A stretch of 64,000 nucleotides of DNA from Leucobacter chinensis (GTDB lineage Bacteria; Actinomycetota; Actinomycetes; Actinomycetales; Microbacteriaceae): the NCBI RefSeq assembly GCF_019049105.1, contig NZ_JAHQZR010000008.1:57945-121944 (forward strand), read 5' to 3'. Below the pieces are notes generated by a model, which did not search any database, had not been told where the DNA came from, and saw only the letters and a list, made by a program, of their open reading frames with translations. This document shows positions 33,853 to 43,459 of this stretch, piece by piece. A program made the translations under genes and the position numbers. Numbering within the stretch: the first letter of the stretch is position 1; each line of letters begins with the position of its first letter.

Positions 33853-34268
33853 GACTTGTCTGCTTTACCGGTCATGATGGTGCCGGCTGCGAGACCTGCA
33901 CCCGAAGCGATAAGCCCGCCACAGAGCGTTGCAGCAAGGTAGCCTACGGAGGCCCATGGCGACGTGTGAGCACCAATTTCGATGGCTTGCACACAGAGCG
34001 CGCTGTACGAGGTGAACCCTCCCAGAAGTCCCACGCCGAAGAACGCTTGTAGGTGGGCAGAGCCGGGCGAGAACCGGGGTTTGAGCAGTGCCGTGAGCAT
34101 ACCGAGCAACAGGGCACCACTGAGATTTACGGCAAGTAATGCAACGGGTTCGTGCGCGTCGAAGCTTATCGTAATGAGGGCGCGTGCGAGAGAGCCGAGT
34201 GCTCCGCCGAGACCGACGAGTGCCACCTTGGTGCCCGTGATGGTGCGGCTCAAGACTCGGCTGCCCAA
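33849..34268 (-). CDS. crcB: Fluoride channel subunit CrcB/Fluc (second of pair)
   Basis: A ~139-residue four-helix CrcB homologue with GLGGALGSLARALI, LLAVNLSGALLLGML and GLLGGFTSYSALCVQ. It pairs with the overlapping downstream gene to form a heteromeric fluoride exporter. The start is uncertain: the TTG at 34268 overlaps the upstream GEDEF-EAL gene by 19 bases; a TTG at 34253 or GTG at 34226 are alternatives. No fluoride riboswitch space exists in front of it since the upstream gene overlaps. Confidence 0.88.
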   Translation of the reverse strand: MGSRVLSRTITGTKVALVGLGGALGSLARALITISFDAHEPVALLAVNLSGALLLGMLTALLKPRFSPGSAHLQAFFGVGLLGGFTSYSALCVQAIEIGAHTSPWASVGYLAATLCGGLIASGAGLAAGTIMTGKADKS

Positions 34269-35995
34269 TCAAAACGAATGTCGGTCTCAGTGAGGAGTTC
34301 GGTGAACTGCTGAGCATTCATCGGGCGGTTGAGGAAGAATCCCTGAGCTTGATCGCAGCCAGAGTTCATGAGAAAGCGCAGTTGTTCTTGCGTTTCGACG
34401 CCTTCGGCTAGTGCGTTGAGACCGAGTGCGTGTGCCATTGAGATGGCCGCCTGCATGAGCGCGTCTTCTTGCCTCGATTGGCCGATGCTCTGGGTGAACG
34501 ACTGGTCGATTTTGAGGGTATCGACATTGAAGTGTTTGAGATAGCTGAGTCCTGAATACCCCGTACCAAAATCATCGATGTACACTTTAACGCCGAGTCT
34601 TCGAATGGCGTCAATGGTGTGTGAAACCTGAGCCAGGTTTTCGATGAGCGAGGTCTCGGTCAGTTCGAGACTGAGCAAGAACGGGGAGCAGCCGGTCTCT
34701 TCGAGCAGCTTTGCTACGGTGTCGGCGAAGTCTGGCTCCACGATTTGTTTCGCAGAGACATTGACCGAGATTGGTACTGCCCCATAAGAATCGTCGCTCC
34801 ACTTGGCCACCTGGGCGCAAGCGTTGCGCAGTACCCACTCGCCGATGGGCACGATGAGTCCTGACTCTTCGGCATATGGCAAGAAGACCGAGGGAGAGAC
34901 GAGGCCGAGCTTTTGCGAACGCCAACGAAGGAGCGCCTCGCAGCCCGAGAGCGAATGCAGACGTAGGTCGTAGACCGGTTGGAAGAGGAGTTCGAGCCCT
35001 TCACCCTCTGCCGCCTGCGAGAGTTGTAGCTCAAACTGCCTCCGCTCCTCCTCGAGTCTTCCGTAGGCTTGTGAATACCGTGAGACGCGCCCGCCCGACG
35101 TTTCTTTGGATTGCTGCAGTGCGAGCATCGCTGCCGAGACAAGGTCGTTTGCGCCGTCGCCGTCATGGGGGTAAAAGCTGAGGCCCGCCGAGGCGCTCAC
35201 GGTGATAGGAACGCCATCGATAAGGACTTCCTCTGAGAGCGCGTCGACAATCTCCTGTGCAAGGTCGTGAACCCAGTGTTCTGACGAATACTCGGTGAGC
35301 ACCATGAACTCATCTTCGCCATGTCGACAGGCTGGGCGTTTGCTGCCAACTATACGCAAGATGGTCTCTGCGCTGTGGTGCAGTACCCTGTCACCAAATG
35401 CGTGACCGAACTGTTCGTTGAGCCTCGAGAAACGATCAAAGTCGATAACGATGAGGGCGAAGGGAGTTTTTTCACCCGAACTGCGAAGCCGGTGTTCGAT
35501 GGTTGCGAACATAGCTGATCGGTTCATGAGACCAGTGACGGGGTCATGCGACTCGAAGAAGTTACGCTGGTCTTCAGCCGTCTTGAGGTCGGTTCTGTCT
35601 CGATAAATGATGAGTTGGCCGTGAAACTCGCCACGCTCATCGAGAACCGCCGTGCTCATGCCTACCATGGTGAGGCCGTTTGTGAGCGAAACGCACTGTG
35701 AACGAGTATGGGAGTCGTTGTCTGGCGGAATCGTATGCAAGAACGGTATGACCGAGGGGTCTTCAACGAGTCTCGACAAGTATTCACGCCGAGCAGCACC
35801 GGAGCCTTCAACCGTGAGTTCTTGCGGCAGGGACCACATCTCGACAAACCGCTCATTCATGAGCATAGCTTCGCGGTTACGGTCAAGTACGATAATGCCG
35901 TCTTGAGAACTGTTCACGATTGCTCTGAGCATCGACGCCACCACTGTGTGGGGCAGTGTGTCCCACTGAGGTAGGTGGGCTTGGTGAACGGTCAT
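34250..35995 (-). CDS. PAS-GEDEF-EAL cyclic-di-GMP phosphodiesterase
   Basis: A 581-residue signalling protein without membrane helices. Order: PAS domain (~20-140), GGDEF-type domain (~145-310) and EAL domain (~330-575). The cyclase signature is altered to GEDEF (226-230), and no RxxD I-site precedes it, so cyclase activity is doubtful. The EAL domain looks complete: Glu353 (EALLR), Asn412, Glu447 (ELTE), Asp474-Asp475 (DDFGTGYS), Lys495 and Glu531 (AEGVET). Most likely it hydrolyses c-di-GMP with the GEDEF domain as a GTP sensor, as shown for Caulobacter CC3396/PdeA. It starts 10 bases after the serine hydrolase gene. Confidence 0.9.
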   Translation of the reverse strand: MTVHQAHLPQWDTLPHTVVASMLRAIVNSSQDGIIVLDRNREAMLMNERFVEMWSLPQELTVEGSGAARREYLSRLVEDPSVIPFLHTIPPDNDSHTRSQCVSLTNGLTMVGMSTAVLDERGEFHGQLIIYRDRTDLKTAEDQRNFFESHDPVTGLMNRSAMFATIEHRLRSSGEKTPFALIVIDFDRFSRLNEQFGHAFGDRVLHHSAETILRIVGSKRPACRHGEDEFMVLTEYSSEHWVHDLAQEIVDALSEEVLIDGVPITVSASAGLSFYPHDGDGANDLVSAAMLALQQSKETSGGRVSRYSQAYGRLEEERRQFELQLSQAAEGEGLELLFQPVYDLRLHSLSGCEALLRWRSQKLGLVSPSVFLPYAEESGLIVPIGEWVLRNACAQVAKWSDDSYGAVPISVNVSAKQIVEPDFADTVAKLLEETGCSPFLLSLELTETSLIENLAQVSHTIDAIRRLGVKVYIDDFGTGYSGLSYLKHFNVDTLKIDQSFTQSIGQSRQEDALMQAAISMAHALGLNALAEGVETQEQLRFLMNSGCDQAQGFFLNRPMNAQQFTELLTETDIRFDWAAES

Positions 35996-36005
35996 CAGGA
36001 GAGTG

Positions 36006-37190
36006 CTACAGGCTTGCAGCTATTTCTCTGAACACAGCAATGAGCGCCTGTTCGTCTTGTTCTGCGCCGTGGTCGCTATTTTTCGCGATGACGACATTGT
36101 GCTTGTGGTTCACATAGATGTATTGACCGTAGACACCAATAGCGGTCATGTCTTCGTGCTCTTCGTGCCCGGTGGGGTGCCACCACTGTGCTGCATAGCC
36201 CCACGTATGGTTTTCGGTCTCGATGAGACCGGCCGGCGTGGTAATGCGTTCGATCCACGCCTTAGGCACGACCTGTTTGCGCCCGACTTTGCCCTTGTTT
36301 GCAACGAGGAGGCCGATTTTGAGAAAATCTCTGGTTGACGCGTTGAGTCCCATGAAGCCCTTTTCGAGGCCGTCGTCACCGTCGAGACTCCAGGTTGCGT
36401 CATCGAGCATTCCAAGCGGATCCCAGAGCCGTCGGCGCACGATATCTGCGAGGGGCTCACCTTCTACTCGGGCAACGACCATTGAAAGGAACTGTGTGTC
36501 GACTGAACGGTAGTCGCTAACTGTTCCAGGCACCGCGAAGGTGCTGCGTGAACGCATGAGGTAGTTCGCAACATCGGTCGTGGTCATCATGCCGCCCACT
36601 CCCGAGTATGCTTTCCATTCAACATATTCCTCGGGAAGGTCGATGCCTGAGCGCATGTCGAGAAGGTGCCCCACCGTGATTGAATCGAAGGGGCCACCCG
36701 TTTGATATTCGGGCATGACTTCTACAAGACGGGTGTCTTCTGTGAGCTTTTTTTCTCCAATGAGCTGACCAGTAATGAGGCTCACGACTGATTTTGCTAC
36801 CGACCATGATGACTGTGGGGTTGCTACCGTGTAGCCGTCTCGGCACCATTCGTGAACCACGACACCGTCTTTGGCGACCATGAATGTATTCGTCTCGGTT
36901 TCCCGAAGTACTTGGTTGAGGCCCTGGTGTGTCCCGCGCCACTCAACGACTCGGTCAAGCGGCGTAAGGTTTTTCGGGGTCTCGGTCGGATTGTCTGCCC
37001 GACGAAGTCTTCTGAGGGCAAAGAGCGGGCCAACGAGCGAGTTTGGCGTTGCCAGGTATTTTGCAAGGAACACCGGGCTTTGGAAGTTATTCTTTTTGGC
37101 GTATAGAGCCAAAGCGCCGACGCTAGCGCCGACCGCTGTCGCGGTGCCGAAGAGGAACTTGCCGAGTGTGCCTTGATCGTTCTTGCCCAT
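36006..37190 (-). CDS. Beta-lactamase-fold serine hydrolase (class C / NylB-like)
   Basis: A 394-residue hydrolase. Residues 12-30 form one N-terminal membrane anchor. The serine beta-lactamase fold shows Ser130-Val-Ala-Lys133 (SxxK) and Tyr227-Arg-Ser229, the Y-x-S variant found in 6-aminohexanoate-dimer hydrolase (NylB) relatives in place of YxN. Likely an esterase, amidase or DD-peptidase-like enzyme at the membrane; a true antibiotic-destroying beta-lactamase is less likely. First gene of a minus-strand string with the c-di-GMP protein and crcB pair. Confidence 0.85.
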   Translation of the reverse strand: MGKNDQGTLGKFLFGTATAVGASVGALALYAKKNNFQSPVFLAKYLATPNSLVGPLFALRRLRRADNPTETPKNLTPLDRVVEWRGTHQGLNQVLRETETNTFMVAKDGVVVHEWCRDGYTVATPQSSWSVAKSVVSLITGQLIGEKKLTEDTRLVEVMPEYQTGGPFDSITVGHLLDMRSGIDLPEEYVEWKAYSGVGGMMTTTDVANYLMRSRSTFAVPGTVSDYRSVDTQFLSMVVARVEGEPLADIVRRRLWDPLGMLDDATWSLDGDDGLEKGFMGLNASTRDFLKIGLLVANKGKVGRKQVVPKAWIERITTPAGLIETENHTWGYAAQWWHPTGHEEHEDMTAIGVYGQYIYVNHKHNVVIAKNSDHGAEQDEQALIAVFREIAASL

Positions 37191-37285
37191 ATCGAAAGAC
37201 TACCCTCTCGCGCATTCCTCTGCACTGTGTATTGGCCAAAAATGGCCGCTCAGCTTCTCTTGAGGCGGCCTTATAGACTTACTCT

Positions 37286-37747
37286 GTGCCAGAAAAAGCA
37301 AGAAAAAGCCGTGTCAGAATCTCGCTAGCCGTGCTTGGGCTTGTGATGTATGGTGCTGCTGTTGCGCTCGTGACACTCACTCCGAAACCAATAGACCATG
37401 GTTTAAAAAGCAACATTGCAGCGCTAATCGATATGATGCACAGTTTCGGTGTGCCGGGGTGGTTCGGCTATACAGAACTTGAGTGGACTATGAACGTGGT
37501 GATGTTCGTGCCACTCGGGTTCTGCGTGACTCTTGCCCTTCCTGCCGGTAGGCAATGGGTCGCTATTGTGCTTTTGCCGCTCACATCGATTGCGATTGAG
37601 ACAGCCCAGTACTTCTTGTTGCCTGCTCGATTCGCCACGGTCGAAGACGTGCTTGCGAACTCGCTGGGGGGCTTAATCGGGTTTCTCGTCGCGGTTGTCT
37701 TGAGGGCGTTGGTGCATCGCCGTGACGCAACGATTCGAGGAGAATGA
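37286..37747 (+). CDS. VanZ-family membrane protein
   Basis: A 153-residue protein with four membrane helices (about 10-30, 68-86, 89-110, 122-142). The segment NVVMFVPLGFCVTLALP and the following IAIETAQYFLLPARFATVEDVLANSLGG are the VanZ signature. VanZ relatives are linked to teicoplanin tolerance, but most family members have no proven role. Start is GTG at 37286. Confidence 0.85.
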   Translation: MPEKARKSRVRISLAVLGLVMYGAAVALVTLTPKPIDHGLKSNIAALIDMMHSFGVPGWFGYTELEWTMNVVMFVPLGFCVTLALPAGRQWVAIVLLPLTSIAIETAQYFLLPARFATVEDVLANSLGGLIGFLVAVVLRALVHRRDATIRGE

Positions 37748-37756
37748 GTCTAACGT

Positions 37757-38350
37757 TCAGCTAGCTTGCTCTTCGGGGTTGTTCCACCAAGCGGGAAGAA
37801 CGTAATCGGTGAGTTGGAGAGCAAGGTCAATGTCACGGGGCGCTGGAAGTGCAAGCCACTGTGAGAATACCCTGACGAGCGCATCGGTAAGTGCGCGAAT
37901 AGTGATTTGGGTGAACGTTTCGTCGTCGAGTTCGGTCATGTTGACCGGTAGCGAGATGATCTGAGCGTTGCACAGTGACACTAGTACCGAAGCGAGATGT
38001 GAAGACAGTGCCTCGGTTACGACAACCCCTGAACTGTCATTCATTCTGCGGTACAGCTCTTCTCGTGTCTCGAAGTAGTCGAGAAGCTCAATAATTGCAT
38101 CATGCTGCGAGAAGGGCTCTTGCCCAATCGTTTCGGTGTCACCATGGAGGCGCGAGAGCTCGGCGGTGACCGCTTGCCTAAGGAGCTGCTCGGGAGACTC
38201 GGCATGCTCGTACACGGTAGAGCGGTGCACCCCGGCAACGCGAGCGAGCTGGGTAACCGAGATGGTGTCTGGGCGCTGAGAGGCAGCGAGCGAGAGAATC
38301 GCTTCATGCAACCGCCCCTGAGAGCGAAGAAAACGTGGGTCAATGTTCAC
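37757..38350 (-). CDS. TetR-like transcriptional regulator
   Basis: A 197-residue protein with an N-terminal TetR-type HTH (~28-52, ISVTQLARVAGVHRSTVYEH) and a helical C-terminal ligand/dimer domain. The start is GTG at 38350; the AAGGTGG in front is unusually close, so the start is not certain. It lies 53 bases after the DUF4192 gene. Targets are not evident; the flanking VanZ gene is convergent. Confidence 0.82.
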   Translation of the reverse strand: MNIDPRFLRSQGRLHEAILSLAASQRPDTISVTQLARVAGVHRSTVYEHAESPEQLLRQAVTAELSRLHGDTETIGQEPFSQHDAIIELLDYFETREELYRRMNDSSGVVVTEALSSHLASVLVSLCNAQIISLPVNMTELDDETFTQITIRALTDALVRVFSQWLALPAPRDIDLALQLTDYVLPAWWNNPEEQAS

Positions 38351-38403
38351 CCACCTTATTATTCCGGCAGTTCATGAATGGAACCTGTTTGTACATTTGT
38401 CGC

Positions 38404-39546
38404 TTAGCGTGTTTCGTCAGTAAACGCCCAGAGTGGAGGACCAGATTCGCACAGCTCTCGAACAATGATGACTGACGCGTGGTTGGCGTCGATCGCAGCA
38501 GCTTCGCGCAATAGTGTGACTGCTGGGGTTGTCATGCCACCCATCCACCAGGCCCAGGCAGCTAGGGCGAGCACTCCTGGGCGCAGTGCATCAGGGGTGT
38601 GGGCTGCCACCACGGTGAGTGTATGTACTGTCGCGCGAAGCTGGGACGGCTCGAGTCGTTCGCTCGAAAAGAGTTTCAGGCGTTTCGTGACCATTGGGCG
38701 TGTTGTTTTCGCATCATTGTGAATGAATTCAAGGAAGGTTTGTGCGAGAGTATCGTCGACGGTGAACGACTCACCCACACCGCCTGCAGCAATGAGGAGA
38801 ACGGGTGTGAGCCACGTTTCGAGTTCGGCGCATGCGTGAACAAATGAGGCCGTTTCTTGTGCGGTGCCTGGGCTAAGGCCTGCTGAGAGTGCATCGTGGC
38901 AATGTTGCAGCATTGCCTGCGTGTGCGCGACCGTAAGAGTGCTTGGTGTCATTTCCTGGTGCCGGCCCAATGCCTGCTTCAGGGCTGATGCAAGCTTCTG
39001 CTGCGGACGAGGTAGGCTGCCGAGTTCCCTGAGCCGTTCTGGGGCGGGAACTCCCTTGAGTCCCTTGCGTCTCACAAATCTTGAGTGTGCGATTTCAGTG
39101 AGCGATCTGCCTCCATTGTTTGCCGCTGGAGAACGGTAGACGGCCCAGCCATCGCTTGCGATGCAGGCGAGCTCGCGCACGGGTGTTCCGTGCATTTCGA
39201 GCGCTCTTTCGAGCCACATTGCGAGGAGCGCATGGGGCGCTCCCGGTTGATTTGCGAAAGAATCGGAGCAATATACGACAAGAGCGGCACCGCTGACCCA
39301 TGTATGCTGTTCAAGAAGCTCAAGCATGGCTCGATCAAGCTGCGTGGATTCCAAAGGAACATCGGTTCGGGGTAAATCGAAACGAGCAGCACTCTTGGCT
39401 TGTGAACCCTCAAATAGTGTGAGAACGATGCTGTTTTCAGGAACATAGCCGAGTAAGACGGGGAGGGAAGCGAGAAAATCGGCTGGGCTGTTGCAGCGAA
39501 CAACGGTTGGGCTGGGTGATGGATCAGGGCGTGAGGGTGGGTTCAT
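38404..39546 (-). CDS. DUF4192 protein
   Basis: A 380-residue soluble protein of the DUF4192 family, common in Actinomycetota and of unknown function. The family N-terminus VRCNSPADFLASLPVLLGYVPENSIVLTLFEG type segment is clear, and the C-terminus contains RPGVLALAAWAWWMGGMTTPAVTLLREA, resembling a tetratricopeptide-like helical hairpin. No catalytic motif is recognisable. Upstream is the divergent promoter region of an ABC exporter. Confidence 0.85.
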   Translation of the reverse strand: MNPPSRPDPSPSPTVVRCNSPADFLASLPVLLGYVPENSIVLTLFEGSQAKSAARFDLPRTDVPLESTQLDRAMLELLEQHTWVSGAALVVYCSDSFANQPGAPHALLAMWLERALEMHGTPVRELACIASDGWAVYRSPAANNGGRSLTEIAHSRFVRRKGLKGVPAPERLRELGSLPRPQQKLASALKQALGRHQEMTPSTLTVAHTQAMLQHCHDALSAGLSPGTAQETASFVHACAELETWLTPVLLIAAGGVGESFTVDDTLAQTFLEFIHNDAKTTRPMVTKRLKLFSSERLEPSQLRATVHTLTVVAAHTPDALRPGVLALAAWAWWMGGMTTPAVTLLREAAAIDANHASVIIVRELCESGPPLWAFTDETR

Positions 39547-39619
39547 GCATCCAGCTTGTTGGGTGGCAGAGACCCAAACGTGGTTACCAACAAGACAGTC
39601 TAGATTTGGGGCACGAGGA

Positions 39620-39648
39620 ACGGGTGTGAACGGTTAAGCGTTACCCGT
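39620..39648. promoter_or_regulatory. Inverted repeat upstream of the ABC exporter
   Basis: ACGGGT and AACG (39620-39632) pair with CGTT and ACCCGT (39639-39648) across a short loop, a 10-bp stem with a 3-base bulge. It lies 182 bases before the exporter start in the 283-bp gap after the DUF4192 gene. It may be an operator or leader structure. Confidence 0.35.
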
Positions 39649-39829
39649 CGACCTCCTCGATCCGCTAGAAGTGCTTGTCGAAAAGTGTTCTGTCGGGGTA
39701 GGGGTTCCCGGAAAAAGATGCGCTGAGAGCAGAAAAGTGTGGTATGTCATCAGGAAATTTGAGATGATCGTACACTGAGGTTTTTCTGGTTACTCTGCTT
39801 TTGTTCACCCGCTAATACAAAGGATTCCT

Positions 39830-41563
39830 TTGGCTCTTCTGACCATCCTTTTGCGCTACGCCAAACCCTATTGGAAATTTATTCTTGCTTCGGTGGTTCT
39901 TCAGCTCGTGTCAGTACTGGCCGCGCTGTGGCTGCCGAACCTCAATGCCCGCATTATTGATGAGGGCATTGCCGTCGGCGACACCGGCTTTATCTGGAGC
40001 ACAGGTGGCATCATGCTGCTCGGTTCGCTGTTGCAAGTCGCAGCAGCGGTCTCGGCCGTCTACTTTGGTGCTCGTACCGCTATGGCCATTGGGCGTGACC
40101 TGCGCCGCGACGTGTTCCGTAAGGTCACTGATCTCTCAACGCTCGAAGCGACGAGTTTTGGTGCAGGCACCCTCATCACGAGGGGCACCAATGATGTGCA
40201 GCAGGTGCAAATGCTCGCGCTCATGACCTTGAACTTTATGGTTTCAGCCCCGATCATGGCGGTTGGCGGTGTCATTATGGCGCTGCAAGAAGATGCCGGG
40301 TTGTCGTGGCTCGTCTGGCTCGCGGTTATTGCCCTCGCGGCCATTGTGAGCGTGCTCGTCTCTTTTCTCGTGCCACTGTTTCGTACGATGCAAGACAAGA
40401 TTGACCGCATCAACGGTGTGCTCAGAGAGCAGATCATGGGGATCCGTGTCGTGCGCGCTTTCGTGCGAGAGCCCTTTGAAACAGAGCGGTATCGCAAGGC
40501 CAACGCCGACATCACCCAGGTTTCGGTTCGGGTTGGCAACATCTTTGTGCTCATGTTTCCCGTCATCACGATCGTGCTGCACGCTGCCACCGGTGCGGTG
40601 CTGTGGTTCGGTGCGTTTAGAGTCAATGACGGCCTCATTGAGGTTGGCTCACTGACCGCCTTCATGCAGTACCTCATCATGATTCTCACCGCCGTCATGA
40701 TGGGCGTCTTTATGGTGATGATGATTCCGCGTGCCGTGGTGTGTTCTGAGCGCATCGACGAGCTTTTACAAACCGAATCGTCGCAGAGCTTCGAAACGAC
40801 CCCGAGCGTTGCAACACCAGCTCAAGGCCGTATTGAGTTCGACGACGTCTCGTTTGGGTTTCCGGGTGCCGAACTCGACGTTATTAAACGGGCGAACTTC
40901 GTCGCCGAGGCTCGCCAGACCACCGCGATCATTGGCTCGACCGGCTCGGGTAAAACAACGCTGCTCGGCCTCATGCTGCGTCTCTTTGACGCGAGTCAGG
41001 GAACGATTCGTGTCGATGGGGTGCCCGTTGAGGCCCTCACTCAAGCACAGCTTGCCGAGACCTTCTCGCTCGTGCCGCAAAAACCGTACCTCTTCGCCGG
41101 TACTGTCGGTTCGAACCTCAGGTTCGGTAGAGCAGAAGCAACCGACGAAGAGCTCTGGGCGGCGCTCGAAACTGCGCAGGCGGCCGATTTTGTGAGGGAG
41201 ATGACCGACGGCCTAGACGAAAGTATCTCGCAGGGTGGCACGAATGTTTCGGGTGGCCAGCGGCAGCGCCTCTCGATCGCGAGGACTCTCGTGGCGCAGC
41301 CAACGGTGTACCTCTTTGATGACTCATTCTCAGCGCTCGACGTTGCGACCGATGCCAGGCTGAGGGCAGCTCTGCCAGAAGCAACGAAGGGTGCAACCAC
41401 GATTATCGTGGCTCAACGGGTCTCGACGATTACCGAAGCCGACAAAATCATCGTGCTCGAAGACGGTGAAATTGTGGGGCAGGGAACCCACACCGAACTC
41501 TTGAAAACGAACGCTGTGTACCAAGAAATCGTGCAGTCACAGCTGGAAGCGGTTGAATCATGA
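39830..41563 (+). CDS. Heterodimeric ABC exporter, degenerate-site subunit
   Basis: A 577-residue type IV ABC half-exporter: six membrane helices (~1-305) then a nucleotide-binding domain. Walker A GSTGSGKT (369-376), signature VSGGQ (473-477), Walker B YLFDD (494-498). Asp498 replaces the catalytic Glu, and Gln529 replaces the switch His (VAQRVST), so this subunit's own ATP site is degenerate, as in TM287, LmrC and BmrC. The start is TTG at 39830 behind AAGGA. Stop overlaps the partner gene's start (ATGATG). Likely multidrug or lipid-like export; substrate unknown. Confidence 0.9.
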   Translation: MALLTILLRYAKPYWKFILASVVLQLVSVLAALWLPNLNARIIDEGIAVGDTGFIWSTGGIMLLGSLLQVAAAVSAVYFGARTAMAIGRDLRRDVFRKVTDLSTLEATSFGAGTLITRGTNDVQQVQMLALMTLNFMVSAPIMAVGGVIMALQEDAGLSWLVWLAVIALAAIVSVLVSFLVPLFRTMQDKIDRINGVLREQIMGIRVVRAFVREPFETERYRKANADITQVSVRVGNIFVLMFPVITIVLHAATGAVLWFGAFRVNDGLIEVGSLTAFMQYLIMILTAVMMGVFMVMMIPRAVVCSERIDELLQTESSQSFETTPSVATPAQGRIEFDDVSFGFPGAELDVIKRANFVAEARQTTAIIGSTGSGKTTLLGLMLRLFDASQGTIRVDGVPVEALTQAQLAETFSLVPQKPYLFAGTVGSNLRFGRAEATDEELWAALETAQAADFVREMTDGLDESISQGGTNVSGGQRQRLSIARTLVAQPTVYLFDDSFSALDVATDARLRAALPEATKGATTIIVAQRVSTITEADKIIVLEDGEIVGQGTHTELLKTNAVYQEIVQSQLEAVES

Positions 41564-43455
41564 TGCGAAAGAAAGATGCGTCAGCGAAGGCGCAACCCGA
41601 AGAAGTTATTGAGCTGCCTGACGATTATTCACCGAGCGGCGATGTAATGGAGTTTGGCGGCCCCACGAAAAAAGCAAAACACTTTTGGCCCTCAGCAAAG
41701 CGCATGATGGCGCTGCTCTGGCCCGAAAAGGCCAGGCTCGGTGTGATCGTTCTGCTCGTGATCGGGTCGGTTATTTTCACGGTCATTGCGCCCAAGGTGC
41801 TCGGTGCCGCGATCGACGTTATCTGGGATGGCTTTCGGGGCTCGGCTGGCATGGACTTCGCAAAGCTTGGCCAGCTGATTCTCGTCGTGCTTGCGCTGTA
41901 TCTCGGCGCGGCAATGCTGATGTGGATGCAGGGCTACCTGCTCAACGGCCTCGTTATGCGCGTCGTGTACAAGCTGCGCCAAGACATTGAGAACAAGCTC
42001 AACAAGCTCCCACTCAAGTACTTCGACACACGTCAGCGTGGCGATGTGCTGTCTCGCGTTACGAACGATGTTGACAACATCCAGCAGGCGCTTCAACAGG
42101 GCTTCTCGCAGCTCATTGAAAATCTGTTGCTCCTCATCGGTATCACCGCCATGATGTTTGTTGTCTCGTGGCAGCTTGCACTCATCACTCTCATCTCGCT
42201 GCCGCTGTCGGCCATCATCGCCGGGGTGCTCGGCGTGCGGGCGCAAAAGCTGTTCGTTGCGCAGTGGAAGCACACGGGCGACATGAACGGTCACATCGAA
42301 GAATCGTTCACTGGTCACGAGCTCATTCGCATCTACAACCGCAACACCGAGATGTCAGAAGAGTTCAACGAGCGTAATGAGCGCGTTTTCGACGCTTCAT
42401 ATAAGGCACAGTTCATCTCTGGCGCCATGATGCCGGCGATGATGTTCGTGAACTACTTCGTGTACGTGCTGATTGCTGTCGTGGGGGCGATCCGCGTCAC
42501 GAATGCCCAGATGACGCTTGGTGATGTGACCGCGTTCATTCAGTACTCTCGTGAGTTCCAGCAGCCGGTCAGCAGCATGGCAGGCATCGCCAACATGATG
42601 CAGTCTGGCGTGGCCTCCGCAGAGCGAACGTTCGAACTGCTTGACGCCGAAGAAGAAGAGAACGACGCAGCGACCGAAGAACTGCCAGCCCGCGCCCACG
42701 GCAATGTCGTGTTCGAAAATGTCTCGTTTCGGTATGAGCCAGAGGTTCCGCTCATCGAAGACCTCTCGCTCTCGGTGTCACCAGGGCAAACGGTCGCGAT
42801 TGTTGGGCCGACGGGAGCGGGCAAAACGACGCTCGTGAATCTGGTGATGCGTTTCTACGAGCTCAACGGCGGGCGCATCACAATCGACGGGGTCGATATC
42901 ACCGCTGTCTCACGGGCAGAGCTGCGCAGCCACGTCGGCATGGTGCTGCAGGATGCCTGGCTTTTCGATGGCACGATTCGAGAGAACATTCGCTACGGCA
43001 GGCTTGATGCTACCGATGACGAAGTCGTTGAAGCTGCGCAGGCCACGATGGTTGATCGATTCGTCCGCCAGCTTCCCGAGGGATACGACACGCTGCTTTC
43101 CGAGAACGCTTCGTCGCTCTCGGCGGGCGAGCGGCAGCTCTTGACGATTGCACGCGCGTTTATTGCTCAGCCATCACTGCTCATTCTCGATGAGGCGACG
43201 TCGTCAGTCGATACCCGAACCGAGATGCTCGTGCAGCAGGCGATGCAGGCACTTCGCGCCGATCGCACCTCGTTTGTGATTGCGCACCGCCTGTCGACGA
43301 TTCGTGATGCTGACCTCATTCTCATGATGAAAAACGGCGAGATTGTCGAGCAGGGTACCCACGAGTCGCTGCTTGCAAAGGGTGGCGAATACCACACGCT
43401 CTACCAGTCGCAGTTTGCGGGTGGTCACGAAGAAGAAAAAGATCAGTTAGACTAG
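41560..43455 (+). CDS. Heterodimeric ABC exporter, catalytic-site subunit
   Basis: A 631-residue half-exporter with an additional ~45-residue charged N-terminus. Walker A GPTGAGKT (416-423), Walker B LLILDE with catalytic Glu545, and switch His576 (IAHRLST) are canonical. Its signature is LSAGE (520-524) rather than LSGGQ. In a head-to-tail dimer this odd signature faces the degenerate Walker site of the partner, while the partner's intact VSGGQ faces this complete site. This matches the one-active-site design of heterodimeric exporters. It is coupled to the preceding gene by a four-base overlap. Confidence 0.92.
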   Translation: MMRKKDASAKAQPEEVIELPDDYSPSGDVMEFGGPTKKAKHFWPSAKRMMALLWPEKARLGVIVLLVIGSVIFTVIAPKVLGAAIDVIWDGFRGSAGMDFAKLGQLILVVLALYLGAAMLMWMQGYLLNGLVMRVVYKLRQDIENKLNKLPLKYFDTRQRGDVLSRVTNDVDNIQQALQQGFSQLIENLLLLIGITAMMFVVSWQLALITLISLPLSAIIAGVLGVRAQKLFVAQWKHTGDMNGHIEESFTGHELIRIYNRNTEMSEEFNERNERVFDASYKAQFISGAMMPAMMFVNYFVYVLIAVVGAIRVTNAQMTLGDVTAFIQYSREFQQPVSSMAGIANMMQSGVASAERTFELLDAEEEENDAATEELPARAHGNVVFENVSFRYEPEVPLIEDLSLSVSPGQTVAIVGPTGAGKTTLVNLVMRFYELNGGRITIDGVDITAVSRAELRSHVGMVLQDAWLFDGTIRENIRYGRLDATDDEVVEAAQATMVDRFVRQLPEGYDTLLSENASSLSAGERQLLTIARAFIAQPSLLILDEATSSVDTRTEMLVQQAMQALRADRTSFVIAHRLSTIRDADLILMMKNGEIVEQGTHESLLAKGGEYHTLYQSQFAGGHEEEKDQLD

Positions 43456-43459
43456 ATCA

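Noticed and set aside
33472..34300. Fluoride riboswitch for the crcB pair
   Set aside because: The upstream gene overlaps the first crcB, leaving no leader; no conserved riboswitch core seen.
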